This document shows, piece after piece, positions 1 to 11,200 of a stretch of DNA of 64,000 nucleotides. The stretch is from the NCBI GenBank assembly GCA_022842065.1, contig JALHQH010000007.1:242125-306124 (forward strand). The letters are read 5' to 3'. The notes beneath the pieces were generated by a model. The model had not been told where the DNA came from, made no database searches, and saw nothing but the letters and a program-made list of their open reading frames with translations. This DNA comes from Caldilineaceae bacterium (lineage in GTDB: Bacteria; Chloroflexota; Anaerolineae; Caldilineales; Caldilineaceae). The translations under genes were made by a program, and so were the position numbers. Every line of letters starts with the position of its first letter. The stretch's first letter is position 1.

Positions 1-1904
1 GTGTAGATCCCCCCATCACTCACGCCGGTGACAGCGACGACCGGGGTGGTGGCATCACGCTTGATCGTCACGATCTCGCTGTTGCTGCCGCCGGCGCTGG
101 TGGCGGCACAGGTGAAGGTGACGCCCACTGTGTCGGCGTTGACCGTCACCGGGTCACAGCCATTCTGGCTGCTGATGGCCGATTCCGCATCGACCACGCC
201 CCAACTGACCGTCACATCGCTGGTGTACCAGCCGTTGTTGCCTTGCGTGCCCACCATCTGCGGCGTGATGACCGGCCCGCTGCTGTCCGGCGGCGGGTTG
301 ACGGTATAGTTGACACTGACCCCGGCTGCACTGTTGCCGGCGTTGTCGGTTGCCCCACTACAGGTGGCGGTGAAGCTGCCCGTGCCGTCAGCGCCCAGCG
401 GGCCCCCGCCGCCCGTAATGCTCAGGGTGGCCTGGGTCGCCACCCCAGAAAGCGCATCGCTGGTGCTGCAACCGGCGGTGGGGACGCTGCCCAGGGTGTA
501 GACCGCGCCGTGGCTCACCCCGGTGACAGTGACGACCGGGGCGGCGGCGTCCCGTTTGATGATGAGGCGCTGGCTGCTGCTGCCGCCGGCGCTGGTGGCG
601 GCACAAGTGAAGGCGACGCCCACTGTGTCGGCGTTGACCGTCACCGGGTCACAGCCATTCTGGCTGCTGATGGCCGATTCCGCATCGACCACGTCCCAAC
701 TCAAGGTCACATCGCTGGTGTACCAGCCGTTGTTGCCCAGCGTGCCATTCACGGTGGGGCTGATGACCGGGGCCGTGTTGTCCACGCCCAGCGTATACTT
801 GAGGTCGCCGCTAAACTCTTCGGTACCGTCACGGTAGCTGATGTGGGGGCGACCGGCGCGGTCGAGCGCCAGCGAACTGTGCGCGCCCACATTTCCGGTG
901 CTGTCCACGGTGGTGGTCTGCCAACGGCTGCCGTCCCAGTGGGTGTACTTGAGGTCCTGGTTGATATTGTCATAGTAGCTGATGTGGGGGTTACCGGCGC
1001 GGTCGAGCGCCAGCGAGGTGAACAAGCCCACATTTCCGGCGCTGTCCACGGTGGTGGTCTGCCAACTGCTGCCGTCCGAGTGGGCGTACTTGAGGTCCTG
1101 GTTGGTTTGGTCAAAGTAGCTGATATGGGGGTTACCGGCGCTGTCGAGCGCCAGCGAGGTGAACAAGCCCACAATCCCGGCGCTGTCCACGGTGGTGGTC
1201 TGCCAACTGCTGCCGTTCCCGCGGGTGTACTTGAGGTCCTGGTTGATAGCGTCATAGTAGCTGATGTGGGGGTTACCGGCGCTGTCGAGCGCCAGCGAGG
1301 TGAACTGGCCCACACCCCCGGCGCTGTCCACGATGGTGGTCTCCCAACGGCTGCCGTCCGAGTGGGCGTACTTGAGGTCCTGTTTGGTAAAGTCAAAGTA
1401 GCTGATGTGGGGGTGACCGGCGCGGTCGAGCGCCAGCGAGGTGTACAAGCCCGCCCCCCCACCACTGTCCACGGTGGTGGTGTGCCAACCGCTGCCGTCC
1501 TGGTGGGCGTACTTGAGGGTGCCGCCGTTGGTAAGTTCATAGTAGCTGATGTGGGGGTTACCGGCGCGGTCGAGCGCCAGCGAGGTGTAGAAGCCCACAA
1601 CCCCGTCGCTGTCCACGATGGTGGTGTGCCAACCGCTGCCGTCCCATTGGGCGTACTTGAGGTCGCCGTAAAACAGGTCGATACCGTCCTGGTAGCTGAT
1701 GTGGGGGTTACCGGCGCTGTCGAGCGCCAGCGAGGTGTACAAGCCTACATTCCCGGCGCTGTCCACGGTGGTGGTCTGCCAGAGCAGCGCGGCGTAGAGT
1801 GGCTGGGCCACGCCCAGGCTCAGCGCGAGCAGCCCGAGCAGCGCCAGCTGAAGCCGCCCGCGCCACGGCTGGGGGCGCCGTGCGAAAAGTGAAGGTAATT
1901 TCAT
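1..1904 (-). CDS. Secreted repeat protein with Ig-like modules, C-terminus outside window
   Basis: The minus frame is open from an ATG at 1904 to the window edge, so the 3' end is missing. AAGGA lies about 8 bases upstream of the start. The N-terminus has a basic stretch and a hydrophobic segment ending near LYAA, which fits a signal peptide. Seven tandem repeats of about 45 residues follow (about 1785-785), each with the core VDSAGNVGLYTSLALD, then PHISY and DLKYAH. They resemble beta-propeller-type blades seen in bacterial surface proteins. After them come Ig-like modules containing VISPTVNGTLGNNGWYTSDV, present twice and nearly identical at DNA level. Predicted role: extracellular adhesin or structural surface protein; no enzyme motif is visible. 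Plus-strand open frames across the same bases are shadows. Confidence 0.85.
   Translation of the reverse strand, partial: MKLPSLFARRPQPWRGRLQLALLGLLALSLGVAQPLYAALLWQTTTVDSAGNVGLYTSLALDSAGNPHISYQDGIDLFYGDLKYAQWDGSGWHTTIVDSDGVVGFYTSLALDRAGNPHISYYELTNGGTLKYAHQDGSGWHTTTVDSGGGAGLYTSLALDRAGHPHISYFDFTKQDLKYAHSDGSRWETTIVDSAGGVGQFTSLALDSAGNPHISYYDAINQDLKYTRGNGSSWQTTTVDSAGIVGLFTSLALDSAGNPHISYFDQTNQDLKYAHSDGSSWQTTTVDSAGNVGLFTSLALDRAGNPHISYYDNINQDLKYTHWDGSRWQTTTVDSTGNVGAHSSLALDRAGRPHISYRDGTEEFSGDLKYTLGVDNTAPVISPTVNGTLGNNGWYTSDVTLSWDVVDAESAISSQNGCDPVTVNADTVGVAFTCAATSAGGSSSQRLIIKRDAAAPVVTVTGVSHGAVYTLGSVPTAGCSTSDALSGVATQATLSITGGGGPLGADGTGSFTATCSGATDNAGNSAAGVSVNYTVNPPPDSSGPVITPQMVGTQGNNGWYTSDVTVSWGVVDAESAISSQNGCDPVTVNADTVGVTFTCAATSAGGSNSEIVTIKRDATTPVVAVTGVSDGGIY
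84..740. repeat. Two near-identical Ig-like module copies in the partial surface gene
   Basis: Bases 84-245 and 579-740 (offset 495) are almost identical and encode the same Ig-like module on the minus strand. Only a few substitutions separate them, so the duplication or homogenisation is recent relative to the flanking modules. Confidence 0.8.
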
Positions 1905-1984
1905 TGGGTCATCCTTTCGCATCCTTGTGCGGTTGAAAAATAATGCAGGTTACAAAAACGCTTTAGTCACACTCGCGTAAAAGT

Positions 1985-2092
1985 GCTTTTACACGAGACC
2001 TGAGAGACGAGACACGAGAGGGGGAGAGGCGAGAGAATTTCGTGTCTCGTGTCTCGTATCTCGTGTCTCGTATCTCGTGTCTCCTTGTCTCC
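1985..2092. repeat. Simple-sequence tract of gagac/gtctc words
   Basis: Runs of gagacgagacacgagag are followed by repeated cgtgtctcgtatctcgtgtc. The two halves are roughly inverted relative to each other, so the tract can fold back. Similar words recur at 2205-2245 and about 60205-60240. The short frames crossing it are low-complexity and not coding. Confidence 0.7.
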
Positions 2093-2095
2093 TTA

Positions 2096-2224
2096 CTAAC
2101 GGGTAACCAGTGGCAGGAAGAGCTGGGTGAGGGCCGCATCGGTCTCAACCGCTTCTTCAACTGGTTGGTCGAAGGCATTAAACTCCGCGTCAGGCTCCAC
2201 CGGGAGAGACGAGATTTGCGTCAT
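2096..2224 (-). pseudogene. Surface-protein C-terminal fragment (42 codons) ending LFLPLVTR
   Basis: A 42-residue frame running from an ATG at 2224 to a TAG at 2096 is a second, diverged copy of the last residues of the giant neighbour. AEFNAFD and LFLPLVTR here match EFDAFD and LFLPLVNR there. It sits directly downstream of the giant gene and is embedded in gagac-type simple repeats. Most likely it is a leftover from a tandem duplication of a surface-protein gene. Translation as a free peptide cannot be excluded, but no convincing ribosome site is present. Confidence 0.6.
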
Positions 2225-2244
2225 CTCGTCTCTCCCTGTCTCGT

Positions 2245-5200
2245 TTAGCGGTTGACCAGCGGGAGGAACAGGCGGCTGATCACGGTGTCATCGACCATGG
2301 GTTCTGACTCCTCTTCGCGCGGCAGGTCGAAGGCATCGAATTCGGGGTCGGGGTCGGCGGGCGCATCGGGGAGCAGCTCGAACGGCGGCATGGTGGTGCC
2401 CTGGTCAGCGTCGGCGGCGAACAAGGCGTCGAGGCTGAAGCTGTTGCTGCCCAGTTCCAGGCTGATGCCATCGATGGCTTTGCGCAGCCCGACCAGATCG
2501 CCGTCGAAGAAGGCGAAGAAGAAGCAGCTGCCGCTCGGCGGGGTGCCGGTGGGGGCACAGCCGAAGATGTCGTCGCTGTCGCCGCCGATGGTGTTGCTGC
2601 TGCCACTGGCGGTGAAGTTGCCCTTGGTGCTCAGGTAGCGGTTGCCCTGGGTCGGGTCGAGCCAGAGACCATCCAGGTCTTCGCTGCCGGCGGTGAGCCC
2701 GACAGTCGAGCCGTCGAGCAGTAAGGTCCAGGTGCCGCTGGTATTGTCACCCAGGCTGGTGGCGACAAAGCCGAGCAGATCCTCATCCTGCGCCCGCAGG
2801 CCGGGCACATCGGCGGTGCCGAAGGTGCTGATGACCAGGTTGCCGCTGGGGTCGAGGGCAATGGCATCAATATCCTCATTCGGCGTCGTCAAGCCCACAT
2901 CGGAGCCATCAAAGTAGAGGCTGAAGCGGCCACTGGTGTTGTTACCCAGGGTGGTGGGGGTGAAGCGGACGATATCGGCATCCGTCACCGGGCCAAGGCC
3001 GGGGAAGACCATGGTGCGCTCAAAACTCATGAGGATGGTGCCGTCGGCCAGGCGGTGGAAAGCATCCAGGTCGCTGTTGCCCACCCCCACATCCGAGCCA
3101 TCGAAGAAGAGCGTCCAGCCGCCACTTTGGGTATAGCGCAGGATATCCTCATCCTGATAGGCCACACCATTGAGCGTGCCATTGGTCGCACTGCTCAGGT
3201 AGATGGCGGCGGGGGCAACCGGGGTCGCGGTTGGCGCGACGGGGGTGTTGGTCGCCGTTGCGGTCGGTGCGACGGGCGTTTCGGTTGGGGTCTCCGTTGG
3301 TACGACCGGTGTTTCGGTGGCGGTGGCGGTCGCCGTTGCGGTCGGTGCGACGGGTGTTTCGGTCGCAGTGGCCGTTGGTGCGACGGGTGTTTCGGTTGGG
3401 GTCTCCGTTGGTGCGATCGGTGTTTCAGTGGCCGTCACCGTTGGTTCAACTAGCGTTGCGGTCGGGGTTGCCGTCACCGTCGGGGTTGGGGTGGGGGGCG
3501 GCTCAACCCCGGCCACATTGACCGTCACCACGGCCACGTTGGAATCAACTTCGCCATCATTGGCCACGAAGGTAAAGCTGTCCGTGCCGACAAAACCGGT
3601 GTTCGGGGTGTAGGTCAACGCCGGTGGGATGCCGAGCAGCAAGCCATTGGCCGGTGGGACCAGGTCATAGGTCAGCGTATCCTCATCGGTGGCGACCAGG
3701 GTGATGGCGACGGCGTTGTCCGCAGTCGTGTTCACCGTTTGACCCGCCGCTACTGGTGCGACGTTGGCCACCGTCCATACATGGCGGGCCGCAGCGCCGA
3801 CATTGTCCCCACTGCGGGCGCGCACCAGGAAGGTATGTGCCCCATTGCTCAGGTCATTGTAGCTCCGCGGGCTGGTACACGCAGCGAAGGCGGCGTCATC
3901 CAGGCTACATTCCAGGCTGCTGCCCGTACCGGTGAAGGTGAAGGTCGCGGTGCGGCTGTCAGTTGGATCAACCGGCTTGCCCGTAATGTTGGCATCCAAG
4001 GCACTGGCATTAATCGTCCAGCTATACGCCGCCGGCGACAGGTCGGGATAACCCCGGTCATCGATGGCGCGCACCTGGAAGGTGTGACTGCCCTTGCTTA
4101 GATCGCTGTAGGTGAAGGGGCTGGCGCAAGGTTCGTACGGCCCCTCGTCAAGCTGACAGTCAAAGGCCACCGCACTCGGGGTGCCGCTGAAGGTGAACTG
4201 CGCTGTATTCGTGTTGCTGGGATTGGCCGGCTGGCTGTCGATCATCGTGTTCGGGGCATCCGCGGCCGAGAGGTTGGCGCTGATGTTCTGCGTGGCATTG
4301 CTGACCCGCCCGGCGCGGTCGATGGCACGCACGGTGATGTTGAGCGTGCGCCCTTCGGGGTCCGTCAGGGGCAGGGCGACGCGCCAGGTGCCACTGCCAA
4401 AGGTGACATCGGTGAAGTCGCCATCGCCTTCCTTGATCTGTACCGCGGCCAGGCCGACGCTGTCACTGGCGTTGCCGTTGAAGCGCAGCACACCGCTCTG
4501 GGCGACCCAGGTATCAGCGATAGTGAGTGCACTGGGGTCAAGCGTTACGGTTGGATCATTCTCATCCAGCGTGAAGGTCACCGGGAAGAGCGCGGTTTGT
4601 GTGCTGTTGTCCCACGCCGTGGCTTGCGCGACCAGGGTGTGTTGCCCCTCGTTAGCGATGGGCAGATTCAGCGTGCGTACAATCCGGGTCACCGCCTCGG
4701 CCTGCGTAAAGCTTAGCGTTTGGACGGTGGCATTGTCGAGCTTGATCACCACTTCCTTGAGCAGTGCCCCCGCTTCAGCGGCAACAGTCACACCCACGGC
4801 ATTATTCGCGGCCACAAAGCTGCCGGCCGTCGGGTTGACGATGACGGCAACCGGCGCACCGGGGGCCGCAGCGGACGTAGCGGACGTAGCGGCGGCTGAG
4901 CTTGCCGAAGCCAAAGCGGTCGCTGAGCCCGTCGAAGCTTGCGCACAGCGGCCAAAACTATCACACGCGCTAGCGCTGGCGGCCGGATTCGGCGTCGTGG
5001 TCCAGAGCGTGTAGGAGATGGCCAACCCGGTGCGCAGGGTCAGGTCCGGAAAGAGCGCCTGGAGGGCGGCGTTGTTCTCGAACGAGCGTACCGGTTCGGC
5101 CAGCCCTTGGCCGGGGCAGACAAAGCTACTTTCATCCAGGTTGCGATCCTGCACCGCACAGACGAATTGCACTGCATGGCGCAGGGTATCATCTGCCGTG

Positions 5201-8200
5201 TCGGTATAGGTCGCACCGGTGGCGGTAGCGCGCATCACCACGCGCGGGTCGCGGGTGTCGATGGTGCCACGCCAGAGATTGCTGCTGATGGCGCGATTGC
5301 CGAGCAGGTCATAGCCGCGCAGATCGATCTGATAGCTGTTCTCTAAGCCGGTCGGCACAGGGAAGCGCCAGGTCGTGGTCGCCACGCCGGCGCCGCGCTG
5401 GGCCAGGGTGACCGGCGTCCAGGTGCGGTTGAGCAAAGGCTCAGCCTGCTCACTGGTGAGACCAGCAGGCAGGGCCGCGATCTGTTCGATCGGCGTAAAA
5501 GCAATCTCCACTTTGTCAATGCCCACGATGCTGTTCGTGTCACTGACCACACCGCCGATGGTGATCGTTTGGCTGATGACGGTGCGGGCGAGGTCGGTGC
5601 TGCTGAGGGCCGCCTCTGGCCCGCGGGCATCCAGGCGCACCACCGTTTTGACCGGGGTCGCGCGGTTGCCGACCGTGTCGGTGGCTTGTACGGTTACCGA
5701 ATAGACGCCGGTCGGGTCATAGAGACCCTCATTGAGCAGATAGTTGCTGCTCCAGTTACTGCCACTGAGGCTCGCTGGTTGCGCGGTCTGCGCCACGCCG
5801 ACCCCCGACTGTTGTTCCAGCGTGACCAGCAGTGATGCTGCGTCGATGCCGGCCGGATCATTGGCTGTGCCGTTGAGATTTACCTGCCAGCGACCATTGG
5901 CATTCTGGCTCGGTTTGATGGTCGTCGCGGGTGGATTGACGGTCAACGTGGGTGCAGTGCCATCAATAGTCAGGTTGATGGCCGCACTGGGGTTGCCCAC
6001 GTTGCCCACGTTATCGGTGGCCCGCACGCGCAGGCTGATGGCGCCACTGTAGCCGGCCAGGGAGAAGGCCCAACTGTTGGCACCCTCTGCCGCTGTCCAG
6101 GCGCCGTTATTGACGCTCACTTCGACCAAACCCACACCCGAGGTGGCATCGCTGGCGCTGCCGCCGATGATCTGGCCGAGACCAACCGCTTCGTTGTTCT
6201 GCAAACCGATAAAGCTGGCTGTCGGCAGATTGCTGTCGATGGTCAGCGTCAGACCGTTGCTGGCGCTGAGGCGCCCGCCGCGCACATCCGGCTGGCTGGC
6301 TTGCACTTTTGCCCAGTAGAGGTTGTTGCTGGTCGTCCCTGCCGCCAGACAGTAGGATTGGTTGGTGCGGTTGTAGAGCGCCTGCACCGTGTCCTGCTTC
6401 AGGGTCGCGCCCCAAATTTGCAGGTGATCGAGCGTGGCGCGCAAGGGTTGACCATTGTTACGATTTTTGCCGATGCGCAGGTCACTCGCCCCGTTCAGGG
6501 TAACGCCCGCCGCGCCTTCGACGCCGATCACGCCATTGCCATCAACATAGGCTTCGACCCGACCCGTGGTTTTGTTGCGGTTGACGGCGACAAAGTGCCA
6601 CTGACCATCATCGATGCGCCCAGCCTGCTGGCTGTTAAAGCCGGGAACATTCACGGCCAGCGAGCCATTGTTGAGGAAGATTTGGAAGCCATTGGCTGCC
6701 GCTGAGCCGCCATCCACCAGCATTTGCGCGCCACTGCCAGTTGGCGCCTTGAGCCAGAAGGCAATGGTGAAGTTGTCTTGCACTGGGCGGTTGAGCATCG
6801 TCAACCCGTCGTCCACGCCGTCGAATTGCAGCGCATAATCCGAAAGCGGCGCGTTGGGGGCGCCGCTCACCCCTGCGGCTGGACAGCCGGGCAGGCTACA
6901 GCGGGCATAGTTTTTGTACCCAGAGGCATCGCCAAAAACATAGAGCAGGCCATCTGGTAGGGCCTCATCGTCTGGTGGTCCTTCAAAGCGCAGATCGACG
7001 ACCGGTGCGCTCTGTGGGGCGGGACAGGCCAGCGTGTTGTCGGTGGTAGCAACGCTGAGGCCACTCGTTGACGGGAAGGCTGGCGCACCATTGCTGTCGA
7101 GCGGGACAAAGAAATGGTTGGCGCGGGCTGCCCGATCCTGATAGCTGAGCAGCCAGCCTTGATAACCTGGATGCCAGGCCACCTGTGGCGACATGACGTC
7201 GCTGTTGAGCAGTTGCGTGTTGACGAGTGAATTGCCGACATAGACCAATGCCTTAAGCTGGTGATTGCCAGTGAGATAGGTGATCAAGGTTCGCCCGCTT
7301 ACCGGGTCGTAGGCAATGCCAGGGGCATAGGTCTTACCGGCTAAGGTGAGGCCATCGCTGGTCAGAATCTGCGCATCGGTCGCAATCCGCTCTTTGGCGG
7401 TCAACAGTCGACCGTTGGCATTGACGAACACTTGCCAAAGATTGGCTTCATGGCGATTCTGCCAGATGATCCGGTAGCTGCTGCCGGTCCAGGCGGCTGC
7501 CAATGCCAGCCCGTTGGGACTGAACCGGGCCGTTTGTAGGCTACCCGCATCCAGCCAGCCTTGGTCGATGGCAGTACCATCTTGACCAAAGGCTTGTAGA
7601 ACAACGTGTGGCATGCCCCAGGTCGCTGCGCTAAAGGGCGCGCTAAACGATTCATAGGCCACCAGGAAGCCACTGCCGTCACTTGCCACCACCGGATACC
7701 GGTTCTGAGTCAGGAGCAAGCTGGGGATTGGTGAGCGCGGGAAGGTGATCGACCGTTTGATCTGCCCATCGGCACCCAACAAAGCTCCGGTGATCAACTG
7801 CGCATCGAGCAGCGGCACGGTGACATTGAGTTCGACTTTGGCGCCGCCACCTTCAAAGGTCAGCAGATCACCCGTTGGCGGTGTATAGGGGTCGATCGTT
7901 TGGGCGGCGATGAGCGTACTAGGCGTGACGGGGGGATCATTGAATTCGTAGAGCCGGAAGGTCGATGTGCCACAGTAAGTCAGGGTGAGGGGGAAGCCTT
8001 CGGCGTTTGGCCCGTACTGCGTCCCCGGTTGGGCATAGGGGCGGCCGCCCAAGCCCCAGACGCTCTCTTCGCTGCCGCTACCACTTTGGAGGGTGAGGAA
8101 GGTGTACCGAGCAGGCGTCACCACTTTGAGTGAATTGAGCGTCACGGTGTTACAGAGGCGTTCTTGACCCATTACCGCTAAAGTATCGCCGTTGGCATTG

Positions 8201-11200
8201 GCGATCAAGCTGGGTTTGGCCGGTTGCAACCGCGCCGTAGTGTTACTGCTATCATTTTCAATGGCACGCACGCTCCCGCCAGGGATACTATAAGCCAGCA
8301 GGTCGCCGGCCTCAGTATTATTAATGGATAGGGGGGTGGCGAGGTTGGCGAGCCAATAGCTGTCTTGCCGATCCGGACGACTGGCAGTGGCGGCGGATAA
8401 GAAGGAGACCCCGGGCAACGGCGCCTCCGCCGTGATCGGCGCAAAGCGCCACCCACCGGCGCCGGTGTTGGGCAGGCGCGTGTTCGCCGTGCTGCTGATA
8501 CGCGCCACCTGCGTGCTAACACCCGCGCTCACCACCTGGTTAATCGCCTTCGTGATGGTTTGCGCTGTGCTAAAGGTCAAGGGATTGAAACGCAGATCTA
8601 ACGGATTAGGGCTGCCACCTAACACGCCTGGGGCATTAACGGTGAGGATGCCAGGCTCAACCGCCGTATTGGCAATCACTGTACTGGTGTAGCGGAAGCT
8701 CTGACCAGGCGCCAGATAGCCATCCAGATCATTGGTTTCGACCAGGAGCGCCAATGGTGGCGTGTTGGGGACGCCGGGATGATAGGGGCGATTCTGCTTA
8801 TCCAAGTGATCGGCTGGGCTGGCAGATTGCGCCAGTTGGCGTTCCGCCAGGTCGTTTACGCCATCGCGGTCGCCATCGGCGATCAAGGGATCAGAGGAGA
8901 CGCGCACCACAAACGGGGTCTTGGCGTTGATCGTCACATTCCAGCCGCCTTCCCAGACCGTGGTCGGGAGGCCGGTGTTGGGATCGTAGCGCAGGTGATA
9001 GACCTCCTCGCCGTCCTTTAGCCCGTCGTTGTCGCTGTCGGCAACGGCCGGGTCGCTACCCAGGCGGATCTCCTGCAAGTCGGTCAAGCCGTCGCTATCA
9101 GTGTCGCGTTGGATGGGCGAGGAGCCTTCGCCCGCGCCCTGGCGTTCCAGTTCAAAGGCGTCGGTCAAGCCATCGTTGTCGCTATCGGCGCTGTTGTCGT
9201 TGGGGTCCAACCCCTTGTAGACAAAGGAGCGTAAGCCATCGCCGTCGGCATCGCGGAGCGCCGGGAACTTGGCATCCCACGCCAGTCTAAAACCGCCGTC
9301 GGCCTTGGCGCCTAAGGTCATGAACTCATTCAGCGTCGCCGGGAGGACATCATAGACCAGCGCGTTGATGGGCATGTGGTTGTCGCCCTTGAACTCACGC
9401 TCGTAACAGACTGGCACGACAAGCACTGTCCAACATTCGTAGGCCGGGATGGCAAAGCCCATGTTGAGGGTGAAGGGGATCGTTGCGTTAATGCCCACAG
9501 GCAGTGGCAGATCGCGAATGGGTGTAGGAATGCTAGACACATCGGCCCGGTACATGGGCGAGAGCAGATATTTGCCCCCTTCGGCAGCGTTCCGCTCGCG
9601 TACATTTTGCCAGGCGCCCTTCATCTGATCCAGCGCCACCGGGGGAGTCGCGCTCCCGGTGTGCGTCAGGCTATACTTGAAGGTGCTGCGTTTTAAATTC
9701 TCTTGGGAGAAGAGATACATGTAGGAATAGATGATCAAGCCATTGTTCGGGTCGGGATCTTTGTGCATGATGGTGGTGGTTACGGGCAAGGTGATCCCCA
9801 CCGAATTACCAGCAACATAGCCTTTGGTTGGATTAGTGAGGGTAACGTCTGGGATACCGGTGAGCATCAGATCGTTGCGACTCAGGTTGACCATCAGATC
9901 ATAGCTGTAGATCAATGGCGTGATGGCGCTGATTAACGCGCCGGTGAGGGTAAAACAGGCACCTCCTAGCCCGGGCACATTGCGCAATTCACTCACGCCA
10001 ACTTGGCAGAGCAGCGTCAGGAGGCCGTCGATCACACCAAGGATGATACCGATAATCAAGCCGACAGGGTTGAAGGACAAGACAAAGAGCAAAACAGTGA
10101 TTACGGTGGCTGCAATCGCCCCTGCGGCTGCCCGATTGAGGGCTGGGCTGCCCACCGTTTGCCCGCTAGTCACCGCACTGTAGATAAGGAAGGCCCAAGT
10201 GGCCACCACACTAAACACCAAGCCAACTGCCCCCAGAACTTTGGCCACGATTGAGGACACTGTAATCCCCTTAAAGGCCGTGACAAGTGCCGGGAGCCCG
10301 ACCTGCGCTACCCGAATCACAGCTGGCACGTATAAGAGAATGGGTGCGACAATGTTGAGTGCGAGGTTCAGCGCCAGGGCTGCCCAGCCAAATCCAGAGC
10401 GCACAGATGCAGGCAAGCTGGGGATGATGCTGATGATCTGGAAGGTGGCCATGAGAATGGCGGCTGCGACCCCTGCAAATGCCACACCAGAACGTAAGAG
10501 TATCCCTCTCCATCTGGACAACGCTGCCATCTTTAAGTTCAGTGCCGCCCTCGCCGATCTCACCTGCTTGGGGTATTGACTAGTGCTAATCGTTTTTTGG
10601 TATTCCTGGATACCATGACGGATGCTTTTGCCAAGTGCCAGAATTTGAGTGGGGCTATCCCCCCTGGTTCCTATCAGAATGCGATCAAAGCTTTGTGCTG
10701 CCAGCAGCGGAAGCGAAGCGGTTAGGCGCAACAGATTACGCACCATTGTGGTGGTCTGATTTTCGTTTTCGCCACCGATGAAAAGGGTGGAAATGTTGAG
10801 GCCAGTTTGCACATTTCTGCTATAGCCAACACGCAACGATGTGTAATAAAGCTCGGCAAGTTGCAGGCGAGCACCCATCCATTCGGGATCGTCATCTTCG
10901 GCCAACGCTGGCAGCGCACCGTAGCGCGCCTCAAGCTCGTTCCAATAGACATCATCTTCGCATGGGGCAAAGGTAATCGGGTTACTTTGCGATGCGCAAT
11001 AGCCCACCCATTTAAGATTTGCCATCACGTCGATCGGTTGTGCTGTCTGTCCACTAGGCGCCATGTCCACAGTCAGGTCTGCACTGCTTTGGGTGACAAA
11101 TTTGCCATCTACAGCCAACATGTCGAGATTGAGCTGGCGTGTGCGATATTCCTGCGCAAAGAAGAGCAGCGGCTTGATAGCGCGATCACCCTCAACAGAT

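Noticed and set aside
785..1785. Regular ~130-base repeats suggesting a CRISPR array
   Set aside because: The units vary, translate into in-frame protein repeats on the minus strand and have no short fixed repeat with unique spacers.
243..1892. 549-codon plus-strand frame
   Set aside because: It is the mirror of the minus-strand repeat gene that starts at 1904; its protein is low-complexity and has no ribosome site.
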